Assembly: GCA_002420105.1 (NCBI GenBank)
Contig: DIHJ01000080.1
Span: 1 to 39,770 of the forward strand
Origin: Nitrospira sp. UBA5699
GTDB lineage: Bacteria; Nitrospirota; Nitrospiria; Nitrospirales; Nitrospiraceae
Reading direction: 5' to 3'
DNA: 39,770 nucleotides
The notes below the pieces were generated by a model, which worked only from the letters and a program-made list of their open reading frames with translations, was not told the origin of the DNA and made no database searches. Shown here one piece after another: positions 17,014-25,244 of this stretch. Within the stretch, counting starts at the first letter, position 1. Each line of letters starts with the position of its first letter. The position numbers were made by a program, and so were the translations under genes.

Positions 17014-17280
17014 CTAGGCCTCCCTCGGACGCATCTTGAGTTGGAGCGCCTTCTCCGCGCTTTCCCGGCTCGGCACGCCGACGAATGTCAGTCGTCCGTC
17101 GATGATCGTCGCGGGCACGGCGCGCACGGCATGACGATTGGCCAATTCCTGGCCGTCCGGCGTGGTGATGTCGACTTCGCGATAGGAAAAGCTGTACTTC
17201 ACGCGCAGCTGCTTCCAGAGGCTCTTCGCCGAAGGACAGGCGCCGCAGCTGGGGGAAACCAATAACGTAATGTTCGGCAT
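17014..17280 (-). CDS. thioredoxin-like / glutaredoxin-like protein, 88 aa
   Basis: A thioredoxin fold of minimal length with active site CGAC at residues 12-15 (SPSCGACPSAK). The cis-proline segment AVRAVPATIIDGR is at residues ~51-63. The first residues MPNITLLVSPSCGAC match the glutaredoxin-like family used for small disulfide exchange or as a redox adaptor. It has no signal peptide, so it is predicted to be cytosolic. It is the first gene of the run leading to the zinc ribbon (6-bp gap) and possibly addBA. Confidence 0.88.
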   Translation of the reverse strand: MPNITLLVSPSCGACPSAKSLWKQLRVKYSFSYREVDITTPDGQELANRHAVRAVPATIIDGRLTFVGVPSRESAEKALQLKMRPREA

Positions 17281-17412
17281 CGTGACTCCAGGATTCCGGT
17301 TGAGGCTCGGGTTTGCGGTACGGTCTGGTGAAACCGAACCTCGCGCTTATTGTGCTGTGGAAGCGATCTTAGCACCCGTCGAAAAGGCGGCGCAAGGAGC
17401 CGGCCGGCGTGG

Positions 17413-18567
17413 CTAGGCTCCGCGGGACGGAAGCGTCGTGACGCGTTTGGCGAGGCGGATGCCGCGGGCACGCGCATCCCGCAGGACCGCGCGGCGCAAC
17501 TCGACCGGCCATTCCTCCGGGGGATGCACTCCCAGCAGGTCTTTGGGAAAGTGCTTGATGAACAGGGCCATCATCTGCGCCGTAGCCCAGGCGATGGGCG
17601 ATCGCCGGTGCCCGTGGCGGGAGAGCGTATGGAGGCTGGGCACGCCGGCGTCCCAGCGGATGCACATCGGCCGGCCCGCCTTCACGCCCGTCACGATCAC
17701 GGCGACGGCAAATCGGGCGTTCCGCAGCACTCTCCGATGCATCAACCGGTCGACCGTGGCCGGTGTCGGCGTCCTGGGAAACCGCGACGCCACGAGGCCG
17801 CGCGACCGGCGAAGTTTTCCCTGCCGGTACCAGCGGCGCAGCCGATCCATGTCCGACCCGCCGATCTTGGCGTCCATGTGCTGCACCGGAATGACGTGCG
17901 GCACCGTCACCACTTCGTCCTGGGCGGCCAGCACCACCGACACATGGCCGATCGGCGCCGGAAACCGGAACCGTTCGCGCTCTCCGAAGCGCTGCCCCAG
18001 GACGAACCGGCCGCCGCGATAGAGACGGGGCCTGGAGACGGCCTCGTCGAAGGACACTTCCGCCGACCATTGCGATACGGGATCGTCGCTCTCCGTGGAT
18101 TCGTACAGCCGGACCTGCACCTGATCGACGGCGTCCAGCTGATCGGCCGCGGCCGCGACGAGCAGATTCGTCAACCCCGGCGCCACGCCGGCGGTAATGA
18201 TCGCGGCGCGTCCCTTGGCCCGGAACCGGGCGTCGAAGCGAAGTTGTTCGGCGCGGAAGGGGCTCGCGGTCAGATGGGCGGCGGTGTCGAGATAATCCGC
18301 GCGCAAACGCAACGCCGCGCGCAGCACGATCTTGTTGAAGACCGCGGGGCAGGCGTTGACCAGGAACTGCGCCCCGTGCGCCGCCTTGACGATGCTGCGG
18401 ATATCGCGGGCATTGACGGGATGGACGGCAATCGGCGCCGAACCGCCGAGGAAACGGCGCGCCCGCTCGGGGTCGCGGTCGCCGCAGACGACATGGTGCC
18501 CCTGCCGTTTCAACAGGCGGGCCAGCAGCGATCCGGTCGCACCGGCGCCGAGAATGAACATCCGCAT
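17413..18567 (-). CDS. saccharopine dehydrogenase-like NAD(P)-binding protein
   Basis: The protein has 384 aa. An N-terminal Rossmann fold (MFILGAGATGSLLARLLKRQGH, residues ~3-24; fingerprint GAGATG) and GDRDPERARRFL at the second strand are followed by a catalytic-like domain with AAHLTAS and ITAGVAPGLTNLLVA. These match the saccharopine dehydrogenase / SDR-like family, whose members act in lysine, carboxyspermidine and homospermidine metabolism. The substrate is unknown: no lysine or polyamine genes are adjacent. A second methionine at 18561 is an equally plausible start because no clear ribosome-binding site is seen. The receiver gene lies 90 bp upstream on the same strand. Confidence 0.82.
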   Translation of the reverse strand: MRMFILGAGATGSLLARLLKRQGHHVVCGDRDPERARRFLGGSAPIAVHPVNARDIRSIVKAAHGAQFLVNACPAVFNKIVLRAALRLRADYLDTAAHLTASPFRAEQLRFDARFRAKGRAAIITAGVAPGLTNLLVAAAADQLDAVDQVQVRLYESTESDDPVSQWSAEVSFDEAVSRPRLYRGGRFVLGQRFGERERFRFPAPIGHVSVVLAAQDEVVTVPHVIPVQHMDAKIGGSDMDRLRRWYRQGKLRRSRGLVASRFPRTPTPATVDRLMHRRVLRNARFAVAVIVTGVKAGRPMCIRWDAGVPSLHTLSRHGHRRSPIAWATAQMMALFIKHFPKDLLGVHPPEEWPVELRRAVLRDARARGIRLAKRVTTLPSRGA

Positions 18568-18657
18568 AGGCGGGGTACTGTATCACAACCGGTGCACGGA
18601 ACTGAAAATCTCTGCGGCGAGGTCCGCCCGGATCGGCGGCGTCGGAACCGGTTGCGG

Positions 18658-19069
18658 TTAGGAAAGTTGGAAATCCCGTTTGCGAAGGGCGTGGAGATGG
18701 ACGGCCCCGCGGATCTTTTCAAGAATGGCGGCTCGCGTGGCCGGTTTACGCAGCCAATCCGAAACGCCCGGATGCGAAATCGCCTCCACATACTCGTCCG
18801 GTTCGGCGCCGCTGAAGACGACGATGGGAATCACCGGATACAACCGGTGGAAATGCGCGATCACTTCGGCGCCCCGGCCTTCCGGCATGGTCAGATCGCA
18901 GAGCAATGTGCTCACCGTTGCCGCATTGTCTCCCTGGGCCATGAGGGCGATGGCCTCGCCGCCGTTGTTGGCGGTGACGACCTGAAACCCGCCGCGCTCG
19001 AGCACTTGGCGGACATTCTGGCGGACGATTTCGTCGTCGTCGACGACAAGCACGCGGGGGGGGCGTCAT
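18658..19069 (-). CDS. single-domain response regulator (receiver), start region frameshifted in a C8 tract
   Basis: The receiver domain is complete: acidic pocket VVDDDE, phospho-acceptor in LLCDLTMPEG (Asp53 counting from GTG 19053), conserved Ser in VVFSGAEPD and Lys in WLRKPA. There is no output domain. The intact frame can start only at GTG 19053, directly at the first strand, because a TGA lies five codons upstream. The ATG at 19069, which has AAAGGA at normal spacing, is out of frame by one base. Removing one C from the run of eight C (minus strand) joins it to give M-T-P-P-R-V-L-V-V-D-D-D, a normal receiver start. Coordinates therefore include that ATG. It is divergent from the histidine kinase at 19352. 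Confidence 0.85.
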
Positions 19070-19128
19070 AGGCGGCGTCCTTTCGTCGCCATCGCGGCGA
19101 CCGTAGGATGGTGGGGTGCCTGAAAGTT

Positions 19129-19157
19129 ACAGTACGTCTCCGGCTCGAACCTGTCAA
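19129..19157 (-). promoter_or_regulatory. promoter of the receiver gene
   Basis: On the minus strand, a perfect TTGACA (19157-19152) and TACTGT (19134-19129) have a 17-bp spacer. Transcription start is expected near 19122, about 53 nt before the ATG at 19069. Confidence 0.65.
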
Positions 19158-19168
19158 CTGAGCGCGGC

Positions 19169-19191
19169 GTCGAAATAGCACGTATTTCGAC
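19169..19191. promoter_or_regulatory. 23-bp palindrome, probable operator between divergent signalling genes
   Basis: Arms GTCGAAATA (19169-19177) and TATTTCGAC (19183-19191) are perfect 9-bp inverted repeats with a 5-bp spacer, an odd centre compatible with a dimeric regulator. It lies about 11 bp upstream of the -35 of the receiver promoter, the position of a class I activator site, and 160 bp upstream of the kinase gene. Confidence 0.55.
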
Positions 19192-19351
19192 CTCTTCAGT
19201 CCCCTGCTCGATGGTGTCCTTCATCCCCGCCGCTCCCCGGCGGAAACTGCGGGGGAGCCGTAAAATGACTGGACAAGGCACGGACACTTTCGGCAGATTA
19301 GCACGCCACGAGCCGACGACCTGCAGGGATCCGCAATGACATTGTGACGGC

Positions 19352-21379
19352 GTGACCGGCGAGAACAACGCTGTGGGAACCGAAGAAGCAGGACATCCGG
19401 AACGGACCGCCGTCTCCCAACGTCGATGGACTTCTCTGCAAGCCCTGACGGTCACGGGCGTTCTCGCCGGAGGGATCTTCATTCTCGACGCCCGCACCCC
19501 TCCCTTCGTCGATGTGCCGATTCTCTACGTGTTCGTCGTGCTCCTCTCGTTGTTTGCTCCCTGGCATCGCACGCCCCTGCTGATCGGCGCGGCGACGATC
19601 GCGCTCACGTTCCTTCCTCCGGCTCTGCTCTGGTCCGCGACGGCGGATTGGCACACCTGGACGAACCGGGTCATCACCGCGGCCGCCCTGGGTATCACCG
19701 CGCTGCTGGTCTCGGCGCGCCAGACCGCCGAGGCCAGAGTGATCCGGGGACGGGAGGAACTGGAGCGCCGCGTCGAGGACCGCACGGCTCAATTACGGGC
19801 CGCCAACCAGGCGCTCGAGTCCGAGATCGCCGTCCGCCGGACCGCCGAGCGCTCGTTGCAGGAAAGCCGGGAATCGCTGGCGAGAACCGAAGCCTTTTCA
19901 CTGGTAATGGTGACGCACGTCGGGCTCGACGGCCGGTGGCTCAAGGTCCCGCCCCGATTGAGCGAACTGTTGGGCTATTCCGAATCCGAACTCCTGGCCG
20001 GAACGTTCATGGATGTCACCCACCCGGACGACGTCGAGGCGGACTGGAGCCGGTGCCAACGGCTTATCCGCGGCGAAATCAACTCGTTCGAACTGGAAAA
20101 GCGGTACATCCGGAAAGACCGCGCCGTCGTCTGGGTCTATTTGAACTGCTCGGGCGTGTACGACGCGGAGGGCAGGCTGATCCACTTCCTCACCTACATT
20201 CAGGACATCAGCGACAGAAAACGCGCGGAGGACGCGCTCCGGGTGTCCCAGGAGCAGTGGCGCACCGTCATCGAAACGGTCCCCATCGGCATCGCGATCA
20301 GCACGGTCGACGGCAGGGTCCTCGACCTGAACACCGCGGCCTGGACCATCCTCGGCTACGATTCGAAGGAGGAATTTCTCGGGCTCGCCGCCGCGTCGCA
20401 TTACGTCGATCCCGCGGACCGGCGGCGGCGCATCGAACGGCTCAAGGCGGGGCATCAGGTCTTCGAAGCCCAGTACAAGAAGAAGGACGGCTCGCTCTTC
20501 TGGGGACGCTGTACGGCGGCGATCCTCGGAGAGCAGGACGGCGAGACGGTGCTCATCAACGCCTACGAGGACATCACCGAGGAGCGGCGGTCCCACGACA
20601 GCATTGCACGGGCGAAAGAAGAACTGCAGGCGGCGAACCTGCAACTGCTGGAGCGGGACCAGGTCCGGACCAAGTTCCTCTCGGTCGTCTCCCATGAACT
20701 CCGGACCCCCATGGCCGCCATCAAGGGGTTCGTGGACAACATGCTCGACGGCGTGACCGGCGAGTTGAACGACCGGCAGACGGACTACCTCCGGAGAATG
20801 CAGCTCAGCCTCGAGCGGTTGACGCGCCTGATCGCCCAACTGCTCGACTGGTCCAGATTGGAAATGGGAGGAGCCGCCTTTCTGCCCAAAGCGTTGTCTC
20901 CCGCCGATCTGGTGCGGAGGGTCGGGGACAACGCGCGCTCCGTGGCCGAGAGCAAGGGCGTTCGGGTGGTCACGAAGATCGCCGGAGGCCTGCCGACCAT
21001 TCTCGCCGATCCCGACAAACTCGAACAGATCCTGTGGAATCTGATCGGCAACGCCGTCAAGTTCACCCCGACCCGCGGCACCGTCGAGATCGAATGCCGT
21101 GGCGCGCCGGACGGCGGAGTCCTGGTAACCGTCAGCGACAGCGGCTGCGGAATCGCCACTCAGGATATTCCCCGGGTCTTCGACCAGTTCTCCGGCGTCA
21201 CGTCTCCGATGCCCGCCGGCAGGGGAGCGCAACTCGGCCTCTACATCACGAAGAGCCTCGTGCTGCTGCACGGAGGGCGCATCTGGGCCGAGAGCCGGCT
21301 GCAGGAGGGCAGCCGGTTCCATGTGCATCTGCCCGTCGAGCCGCCGGACGGCAAGCGGCCCGCCGCGGAATCCTCATGA
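19352..21379 (+). CDS. membrane-bound PAS-PAS sensor histidine kinase
   Basis: The protein has 675 aa. Four hydrophobic helices (about 29-46, 53-70, 74-93 and 105-121) form an N-terminal membrane domain with little periplasmic sequence, suggesting a signal sensed in or near the membrane. A coiled coil (~130-180), PAS 1 (~180-292) and PAS 2 (~298-412) follow. The HisKA domain has phospho-acceptor His448 in SHELRTP. The ATPase domain has N box LWNLIGNAVKFTP (561-573), G1 DSGCGI and G2 GRGAQLGL. All kinase residues appear intact. The start is GTG 19352; a GTG at 19373 is an alternative. Its partner is probably the divergent receiver at 18658-19069 or the receiver-PAS protein that converges on it with a 6-bp overlap. 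Confidence 0.92.
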   Translation: MTGENNAVGTEEAGHPERTAVSQRRWTSLQALTVTGVLAGGIFILDARTPPFVDVPILYVFVVLLSLFAPWHRTPLLIGAATIALTFLPPALLWSATADWHTWTNRVITAAALGITALLVSARQTAEARVIRGREELERRVEDRTAQLRAANQALESEIAVRRTAERSLQESRESLARTEAFSLVMVTHVGLDGRWLKVPPRLSELLGYSESELLAGTFMDVTHPDDVEADWSRCQRLIRGEINSFELEKRYIRKDRAVVWVYLNCSGVYDAEGRLIHFLTYIQDISDRKRAEDALRVSQEQWRTVIETVPIGIAISTVDGRVLDLNTAAWTILGYDSKEEFLGLAAASHYVDPADRRRRIERLKAGHQVFEAQYKKKDGSLFWGRCTAAILGEQDGETVLINAYEDITEERRSHDSIARAKEELQAANLQLLERDQVRTKFLSVVSHELRTPMAAIKGFVDNMLDGVTGELNDRQTDYLRRMQLSLERLTRLIAQLLDWSRLEMGGAAFLPKALSPADLVRRVGDNARSVAESKGVRVVTKIAGGLPTILADPDKLEQILWNLIGNAVKFTPTRGTVEIECRGAPDGGVLVTVSDSGCGIATQDIPRVFDQFSGVTSPMPAGRGAQLGLYITKSLVLLHGGRIWAESRLQEGSRFHVHLPVEPPDGKRPAAESS

Positions 21380-22945
21380 CCGGGAAGGATCGTCGAGCGG
21401 CGTGATGTGCACCACCGAGGCGGTGACGTACTGCCCCTCCGACGCAGCGAGCGGCGCGAGTCCGATCTCGACGGGAAATTCCGTGCCGTCTTTGCGCAGC
21501 CCCGTCAGGCGGCGGTCTTGTCCCATCCGGCGCGCGGCCGGATCGGCGAAAAATTCGCGACGGTGCTCGGGATGCCGGGCTCGAAACCGCTCGGGCACGA
21601 GCACATCGACGGAGCGCCCGAGCAGTTCCCCTCGCTCGTAGCCGAACAACGAAGCCAGCGCCTGATTGACGAGGACGATCGTCCCCTCCTCCGCGACCAT
21701 GACGATGCCGTTCGGAAACGACTCGACCACGTTGCGCAAGCGCTCTTCGCTGATGCGCAGGGCCTCCTCCGTCCGCTTCCGCTCCGTGATGTCCTGGGCG
21801 AAGACCAGCACCCCCAGCACGGTGCCGTCCGTGTCGCGATAGGGCACCTTGTCCGTCTGCACCCAGCGCTTCTCGCCCGAGCCCGTCCGGTACAACTCCA
21901 CGATGCCGAGTTTCGGCCGGCCCGAGACGATCACCTCCAGATCGTCCCGATGGTACTTTTCGGCTTCGTCCGGATAGAGATCGTAGGTGGACCGGCCTTC
22001 GATCTCCTCCACCGACTTCCCGAGGGATTCCGCGGCCAGCCGGTTCGCCCGGATGATCCGGTTGTGCGCATCCTTGTACCAGACCATCGCGGGAATGAGA
22101 TCCAGCAGCGCCTGCTGTTCGATCTGCTGACGGCGCAGAGACGTTTCGGTCTCTTCGCGGGCCCCGACGTCCCGGAGAATACCGCAAAAGAAGCGCTGGC
22201 CCTCGGACGTCCAGCTGCTCAACGACATCTCGACCGGAAATTCCCGGCCGTCCTTGCGGAGGCCGTGCACCTTGATCAGGCTGCCTTTGTACCGCATGTC
22301 GCCGGTGGCCCTGATGCGCTCGAGCGCCTGGATGTGCCGCTCCCGGTAGCGCGCCGGCATGAGGATCGTGAGGGGCTGCCCGACGGCTTCCGCCGTCGCA
22401 TAGCCGAACCGGGAAGCGGCCGCGGCGTTCCAGGAGAGCATGTGTCCGGTTTCGTCGGCCAGGATGATCGCGTCCGGCGCGGTCTCCACCACTTCGCGGA
22501 AGCGCGCCTCGCTCGCGCTGAGCGCCTGCTTCGCGGCGGCCGCCTCGCCGGAGAGATGTTTGACGCCGACCGCCCGGCGCACCAGCGTCTTGAGGTCTTC
22601 CGTGTCGTACGGCTTGGTGACGTAGGCGAACGCGCCCGCGTTCAGCGCGGCGTGTTTCTTGGCTGTATCGGCGAAGGCCGTCACCATGATCACCGGAAGC
22701 GTGGAGTCCGCGGCGCGCAGCGACGGAAGCAGCGTCAGGCCGTCCGTGTCCGGCAGCATCACGTCCAGCAGCGCGGCATCGAACTTCCGGGAGCGGGCCT
22801 GTTCGATGGCTTCCGCGCCGGAGGCGGCGACCTCGACATGGTACCCCGCGTGCGAAAACAAATCGCGTATGGCGAGCGCGATGTCGGCGTCGTCGTCGAC
22901 AATCAGCAGGGAGGGACGGTGATCCTGTGGTGCCCGGTTGGCCAT
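21374..22945 (-). CDS. receiver domain with three PAS domains and no output domain
   Basis: The protein has 523 aa. The receiver occupies residues ~12-125 (acidic DDD 17-19, Asp61 in LLDVMLPD, Thr89, Lys111 in VTKPYD). PAS 1 (~145-260), PAS 2 (~275-395, starting at the LDLIPAMVWYKD stretch) and PAS 3 (~400-515) follow, each closing with a DGREFPVEMSLS- or DITERK-like strand. No HisKA, HATPase, GGDEF, EAL or DNA-binding domain follows, and the protein ends soon after PAS 3. It may be a phosphorylation-controlled scaffold or phospho-sink. Its last 6 bp overlap the convergent kinase gene. No membrane segments are seen. Confidence 0.9.
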   Translation of the reverse strand: MANRAPQDHRPSLLIVDDDADIALAIRDLFSHAGYHVEVAASGAEAIEQARSRKFDAALLDVMLPDTDGLTLLPSLRAADSTLPVIMVTAFADTAKKHAALNAGAFAYVTKPYDTEDLKTLVRRAVGVKHLSGEAAAAKQALSASEARFREVVETAPDAIILADETGHMLSWNAAAASRFGYATAEAVGQPLTILMPARYRERHIQALERIRATGDMRYKGSLIKVHGLRKDGREFPVEMSLSSWTSEGQRFFCGILRDVGAREETETSLRRQQIEQQALLDLIPAMVWYKDAHNRIIRANRLAAESLGKSVEEIEGRSTYDLYPDEAEKYHRDDLEVIVSGRPKLGIVELYRTGSGEKRWVQTDKVPYRDTDGTVLGVLVFAQDITERKRTEEALRISEERLRNVVESFPNGIVMVAEEGTIVLVNQALASLFGYERGELLGRSVDVLVPERFRARHPEHRREFFADPAARRMGQDRRLTGLRKDGTEFPVEIGLAPLAASEGQYVTASVVHITPLDDPSRS

Positions 22946-23259
22946 GTTGCGGAGGTCTCCTGCCCGGGGAACGGCCGGCTGTGTGAGCCGGATCGAACGG
23001 GATTATCGCTACTCTGCCCTTCCGCCGGATCGTTTATCAAGAGGCGTCCCGTCGGCCAGCCGGTTTGACTTCCTGAGCCGGAAGGCGCAGCATGGGCCAG
23101 GCCGTCAGACAAAGAGGTGTTCTGTGACTTCGTGCTAGGCGCCATCGAGTCCGTCATCCCCCGTCGTTCCCGAACCATCCCGCGCCCTCCCGGCAATCGT
23201 CGCCGCGAGGGCGTCGTTGTATGTGCCGCACCCATCACCCTCATCCAAAGGAGACCGTA
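22946..23259. other. intergenic region between divergent receiver-PAS and small membrane protein genes
   Basis: I see no gene, RNA or strong promoter here. An AAAGGAG ribosome-binding site for the downstream gene is at 23247-23253. The rest is high-GC sequence without an interpretable pattern. Confidence 0.45.
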
Positions 23260-23484
23260 ATGAAACGAATGGCAATCCTCTCGGCCGGACTGATCCTGGG
23301 ATCGCCCGCCCTCGCGCTGGCCGCCGAACACAACGCCGGCTATCGCGGCATCGGGATGTTGTACTTCAGCTTCATGGCCGCGATTTTGATTTACGGCGTG
23401 TACGATACGTTCGGCAAGACCGCCGTGTACGTCACGTCGCCCGTCATCCTGGGGTGGCTCTACTGGATGCTGCCGGCCAACTGA
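23260..23484 (+). CDS. small membrane protein with signal peptide, 74 aa
   Basis: The ATG at 23260 follows AAGGAG at good spacing. Residues 1-21 (MKRMAILSAGLILGSPALALA) look like a Sec signal peptide with cleavage at ALA-AEH. The rest has two short hydrophobic stretches, IGMLYFSFMAAILIYGVYD and VYVTSPVILGWLYWML, joined by a polar turn (TFGKTA). The mature protein is therefore probably a periplasm-facing two-helix membrane peptide of about 52 residues. No family is recognised. It is monocistronic and convergent with the helicase gene. Confidence 0.75.
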   Translation: MKRMAILSAGLILGSPALALAAEHNAGYRGIGMLYFSFMAAILIYGVYDTFGKTAVYVTSPVILGWLYWMLPAN

Positions 23485-23523
23485 CCGCTCCACCGGCCGG
23501 GCAGACCGGGGGCGAACGGAATG

Positions 23524-23562
23524 CCGGCTTCATCGGACCGGGCGGCCTGCCCACGAAGCCGG
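23524..23562. terminator. GC-rich hairpin in the convergent gap
   Basis: CCGGCTTC (23524-23531) and GAAGCCGG (23555-23562) form a perfect 8-bp stem with a 23-nt loop, between the stops at 23484 and 23580. There is no U-tract on either side, so any terminator role is uncertain. Confidence 0.35.
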
Positions 23563-23579
23563 CGGGCCGCCCCGTCGCC

Positions 23580-25139
23580 TCACCGCTTGCCGTCGTAGCC
23601 CTGGTCCTGCCATCGTTCCAGCAGCTGAATGCGCTTCCGAAGCTGCTCGGTCGTCGCCTGGTCCACGCGGCTGCCGGTCCGGGCGATCAGCTCGGCGTTG
23701 AGCCGCCGATGGTCGATGCCGCTCTTCCTGGCCACGGCTCCGACCAGCAAGCGGTGCAGATCGCGCAGGTCCTGCTTCTGCTCATGCAGCGAGACGGCCG
23801 CCTCCGCCGCCGCAGCCTGATCCGCCTCCCCTCTCGCCTCCTCCTCGCCGATCAACGCATCCATCCGAGCCACGGCCGTCAGCGGCACGTACTCGTTCTT
23901 CGTGACGGTCACGCGGCCGAACAGGTCCCGCTGGCCCGCCGGCATGATCTCCTCCAGCACATGGTCGCGCTCCGCCTTGATCTGCCTGGCATAGTGCACC
24001 AGCACCGGGTCCTTCGGCAGATAGAGCCAAGCCCGCTGGGGTGTGGGCACCCCGTCCTGCATCCGGACGAACCGGCCGACCACCTGCCGGAAATACATTT
24101 CCGTCAGCACGTTCGTGCCGTAGACGCCGACGCGCAATCGAGGGATGTCCACGCCCTCGCTCACCATGTTGACCGCCACGAGCCACTGCTGCTTCGCATG
24201 GCCGGAGAAGGTTTCGATCGTGCGCGAGGCGGCCGGATCGTCCGAGACCGCCACCGCGGCCTTCGAACCGGTAATTCTGCCCACCAGGTCCGCCACCCGG
24301 CGCGCGTGCTCCTGATCCATGCTCACGATCAGGCCGCCGGCGTCCGGCTGCTCCTGTTTCCGCAGGCGCGTCAGCTGCGCGTGGGCGTCGGCGATGACGG
24401 GGCCGAGCCAGGTTTCCTGCAGGAGCGCGGTCTTGAGCCGCTCGCGCTGCCGGTCGAACGTCAGGCCGTCCTCGAACGTCGCGGTATGTTCCCGCCCGTC
24501 GGACAGCCAGGTGAGCTCGCCTTCGTAGCTGGGAAAGACGATCGGACGGCAGACCCCGTCCCGGATCGCCTCGGTGTAGCCGTAGGCGAAATCGGCCCGG
24601 CTTTCCCCCTGCTCGTAGCGGACGAACGGAATCGGATTGTTGTCCGACCGGAAAGGGGTGCCGGAGAGAATCAGCCGGAACGCCGCCGGCTCGAAGGCCG
24701 ACCGGAGCGCCTTCCCCCAGTTCCTCCCGTCGCCCGCATGGTGCAGCTCGTCCAGGATGACCAGGGTGCGCCGGGCCTTGCAGGCGCGCTGAAAGAGCGA
24801 CGGAGCGAGACAGACCTGCTGATAGGTCACCACCGCGCCGTGATAGTCCGAAGCTTCGCAGGGCTGATCGTTGCTGAGGGCCGGATCGAGCTGGAGACCG
24901 GTCCGGCCGGCGGCTTCCGACCATTGCGTGCGCAAATGATTCGTGGGACAGACGACCAGGAGCCGGACCGCCCCGCCCTTCGTCAGAAACTCGTGCGCCA
25001 CCCGCAGGGCGAAGCGGGTCTTGCCCGCGGCGGGCGTGGCCATGGCGAGAAAATCGCCGGAGGCATGGGCCTGCACCGCCGCGAGGGCGCGGCGCTGCCA
25101 GTCACGAAGCGGAGCGTTCCAGGCCGGCAATGTCTTCAT
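23580..25139 (-). CDS. superfamily II DEAD/DEAH-type helicase, 519 aa
   Basis: The order of motifs is that of a compact SF2 helicase: Q-like WQRRALAAV (14-22), motif I ATPAAGKTRF (34-43), motif Ia VVCPTNHL (62-69), motif II DELHH (130-134) and motif III LSGTPF (158-163). In the second RecA domain are VAVNMVSEGVDIPRLRVGVY and the arginine-finger region FRQVVGRFVRM. A helical C-terminal domain of ~140 residues follows. The short form resembles type III restriction-like or phage-type helicases, without a nuclease domain. ATG 25139 is preferred; an in-frame GTG at 25187 would add 16 Arg/Pro-rich residues without a ribosome-binding site. It lies downstream of topVIB-topVIA on the same strand, so a shared role with topoisomerase VI is possible but unproven. 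Confidence 0.85.
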   Translation of the reverse strand: MKTLPAWNAPLRDWQRRALAAVQAHASGDFLAMATPAAGKTRFALRVAHEFLTKGGAVRLLVVCPTNHLRTQWSEAAGRTGLQLDPALSNDQPCEASDYHGAVVTYQQVCLAPSLFQRACKARRTLVILDELHHAGDGRNWGKALRSAFEPAAFRLILSGTPFRSDNNPIPFVRYEQGESRADFAYGYTEAIRDGVCRPIVFPSYEGELTWLSDGREHTATFEDGLTFDRQRERLKTALLQETWLGPVIADAHAQLTRLRKQEQPDAGGLIVSMDQEHARRVADLVGRITGSKAAVAVSDDPAASRTIETFSGHAKQQWLVAVNMVSEGVDIPRLRVGVYGTNVLTEMYFRQVVGRFVRMQDGVPTPQRAWLYLPKDPVLVHYARQIKAERDHVLEEIMPAGQRDLFGRVTVTKNEYVPLTAVARMDALIGEEEARGEADQAAAAEAAVSLHEQKQDLRDLHRLLVGAVARKSGIDHRRLNAELIARTGSRVDQATTEQLRKRIQLLERWQDQGYDGKR

Positions 25140-25244
25140 GGTTCCCGTAGGGGCCTCGCGCGGCACGGCGATCGGGCGCCGCGCCACGGGCGCGCCAGGC
25201 CGAAAGAGCGGACTCAGGATTGTGAGGCGGACCGTGGATGAAGC

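Noticed and set aside
17350..19071. 573-codon open frame on the plus strand
   Set aside because: Antisense to the dehydrogenase-like and receiver genes, with shadow-type composition.
19898..21328. 476-codon minus-strand frame over the histidine kinase
   Set aside because: The kinase motifs on the plus strand are complete; this is its complement.
22903..23493. 196-codon minus-strand frame over the small membrane protein
   Set aside because: Low-complexity shadow overlapping a gene with a better start and signal peptide.
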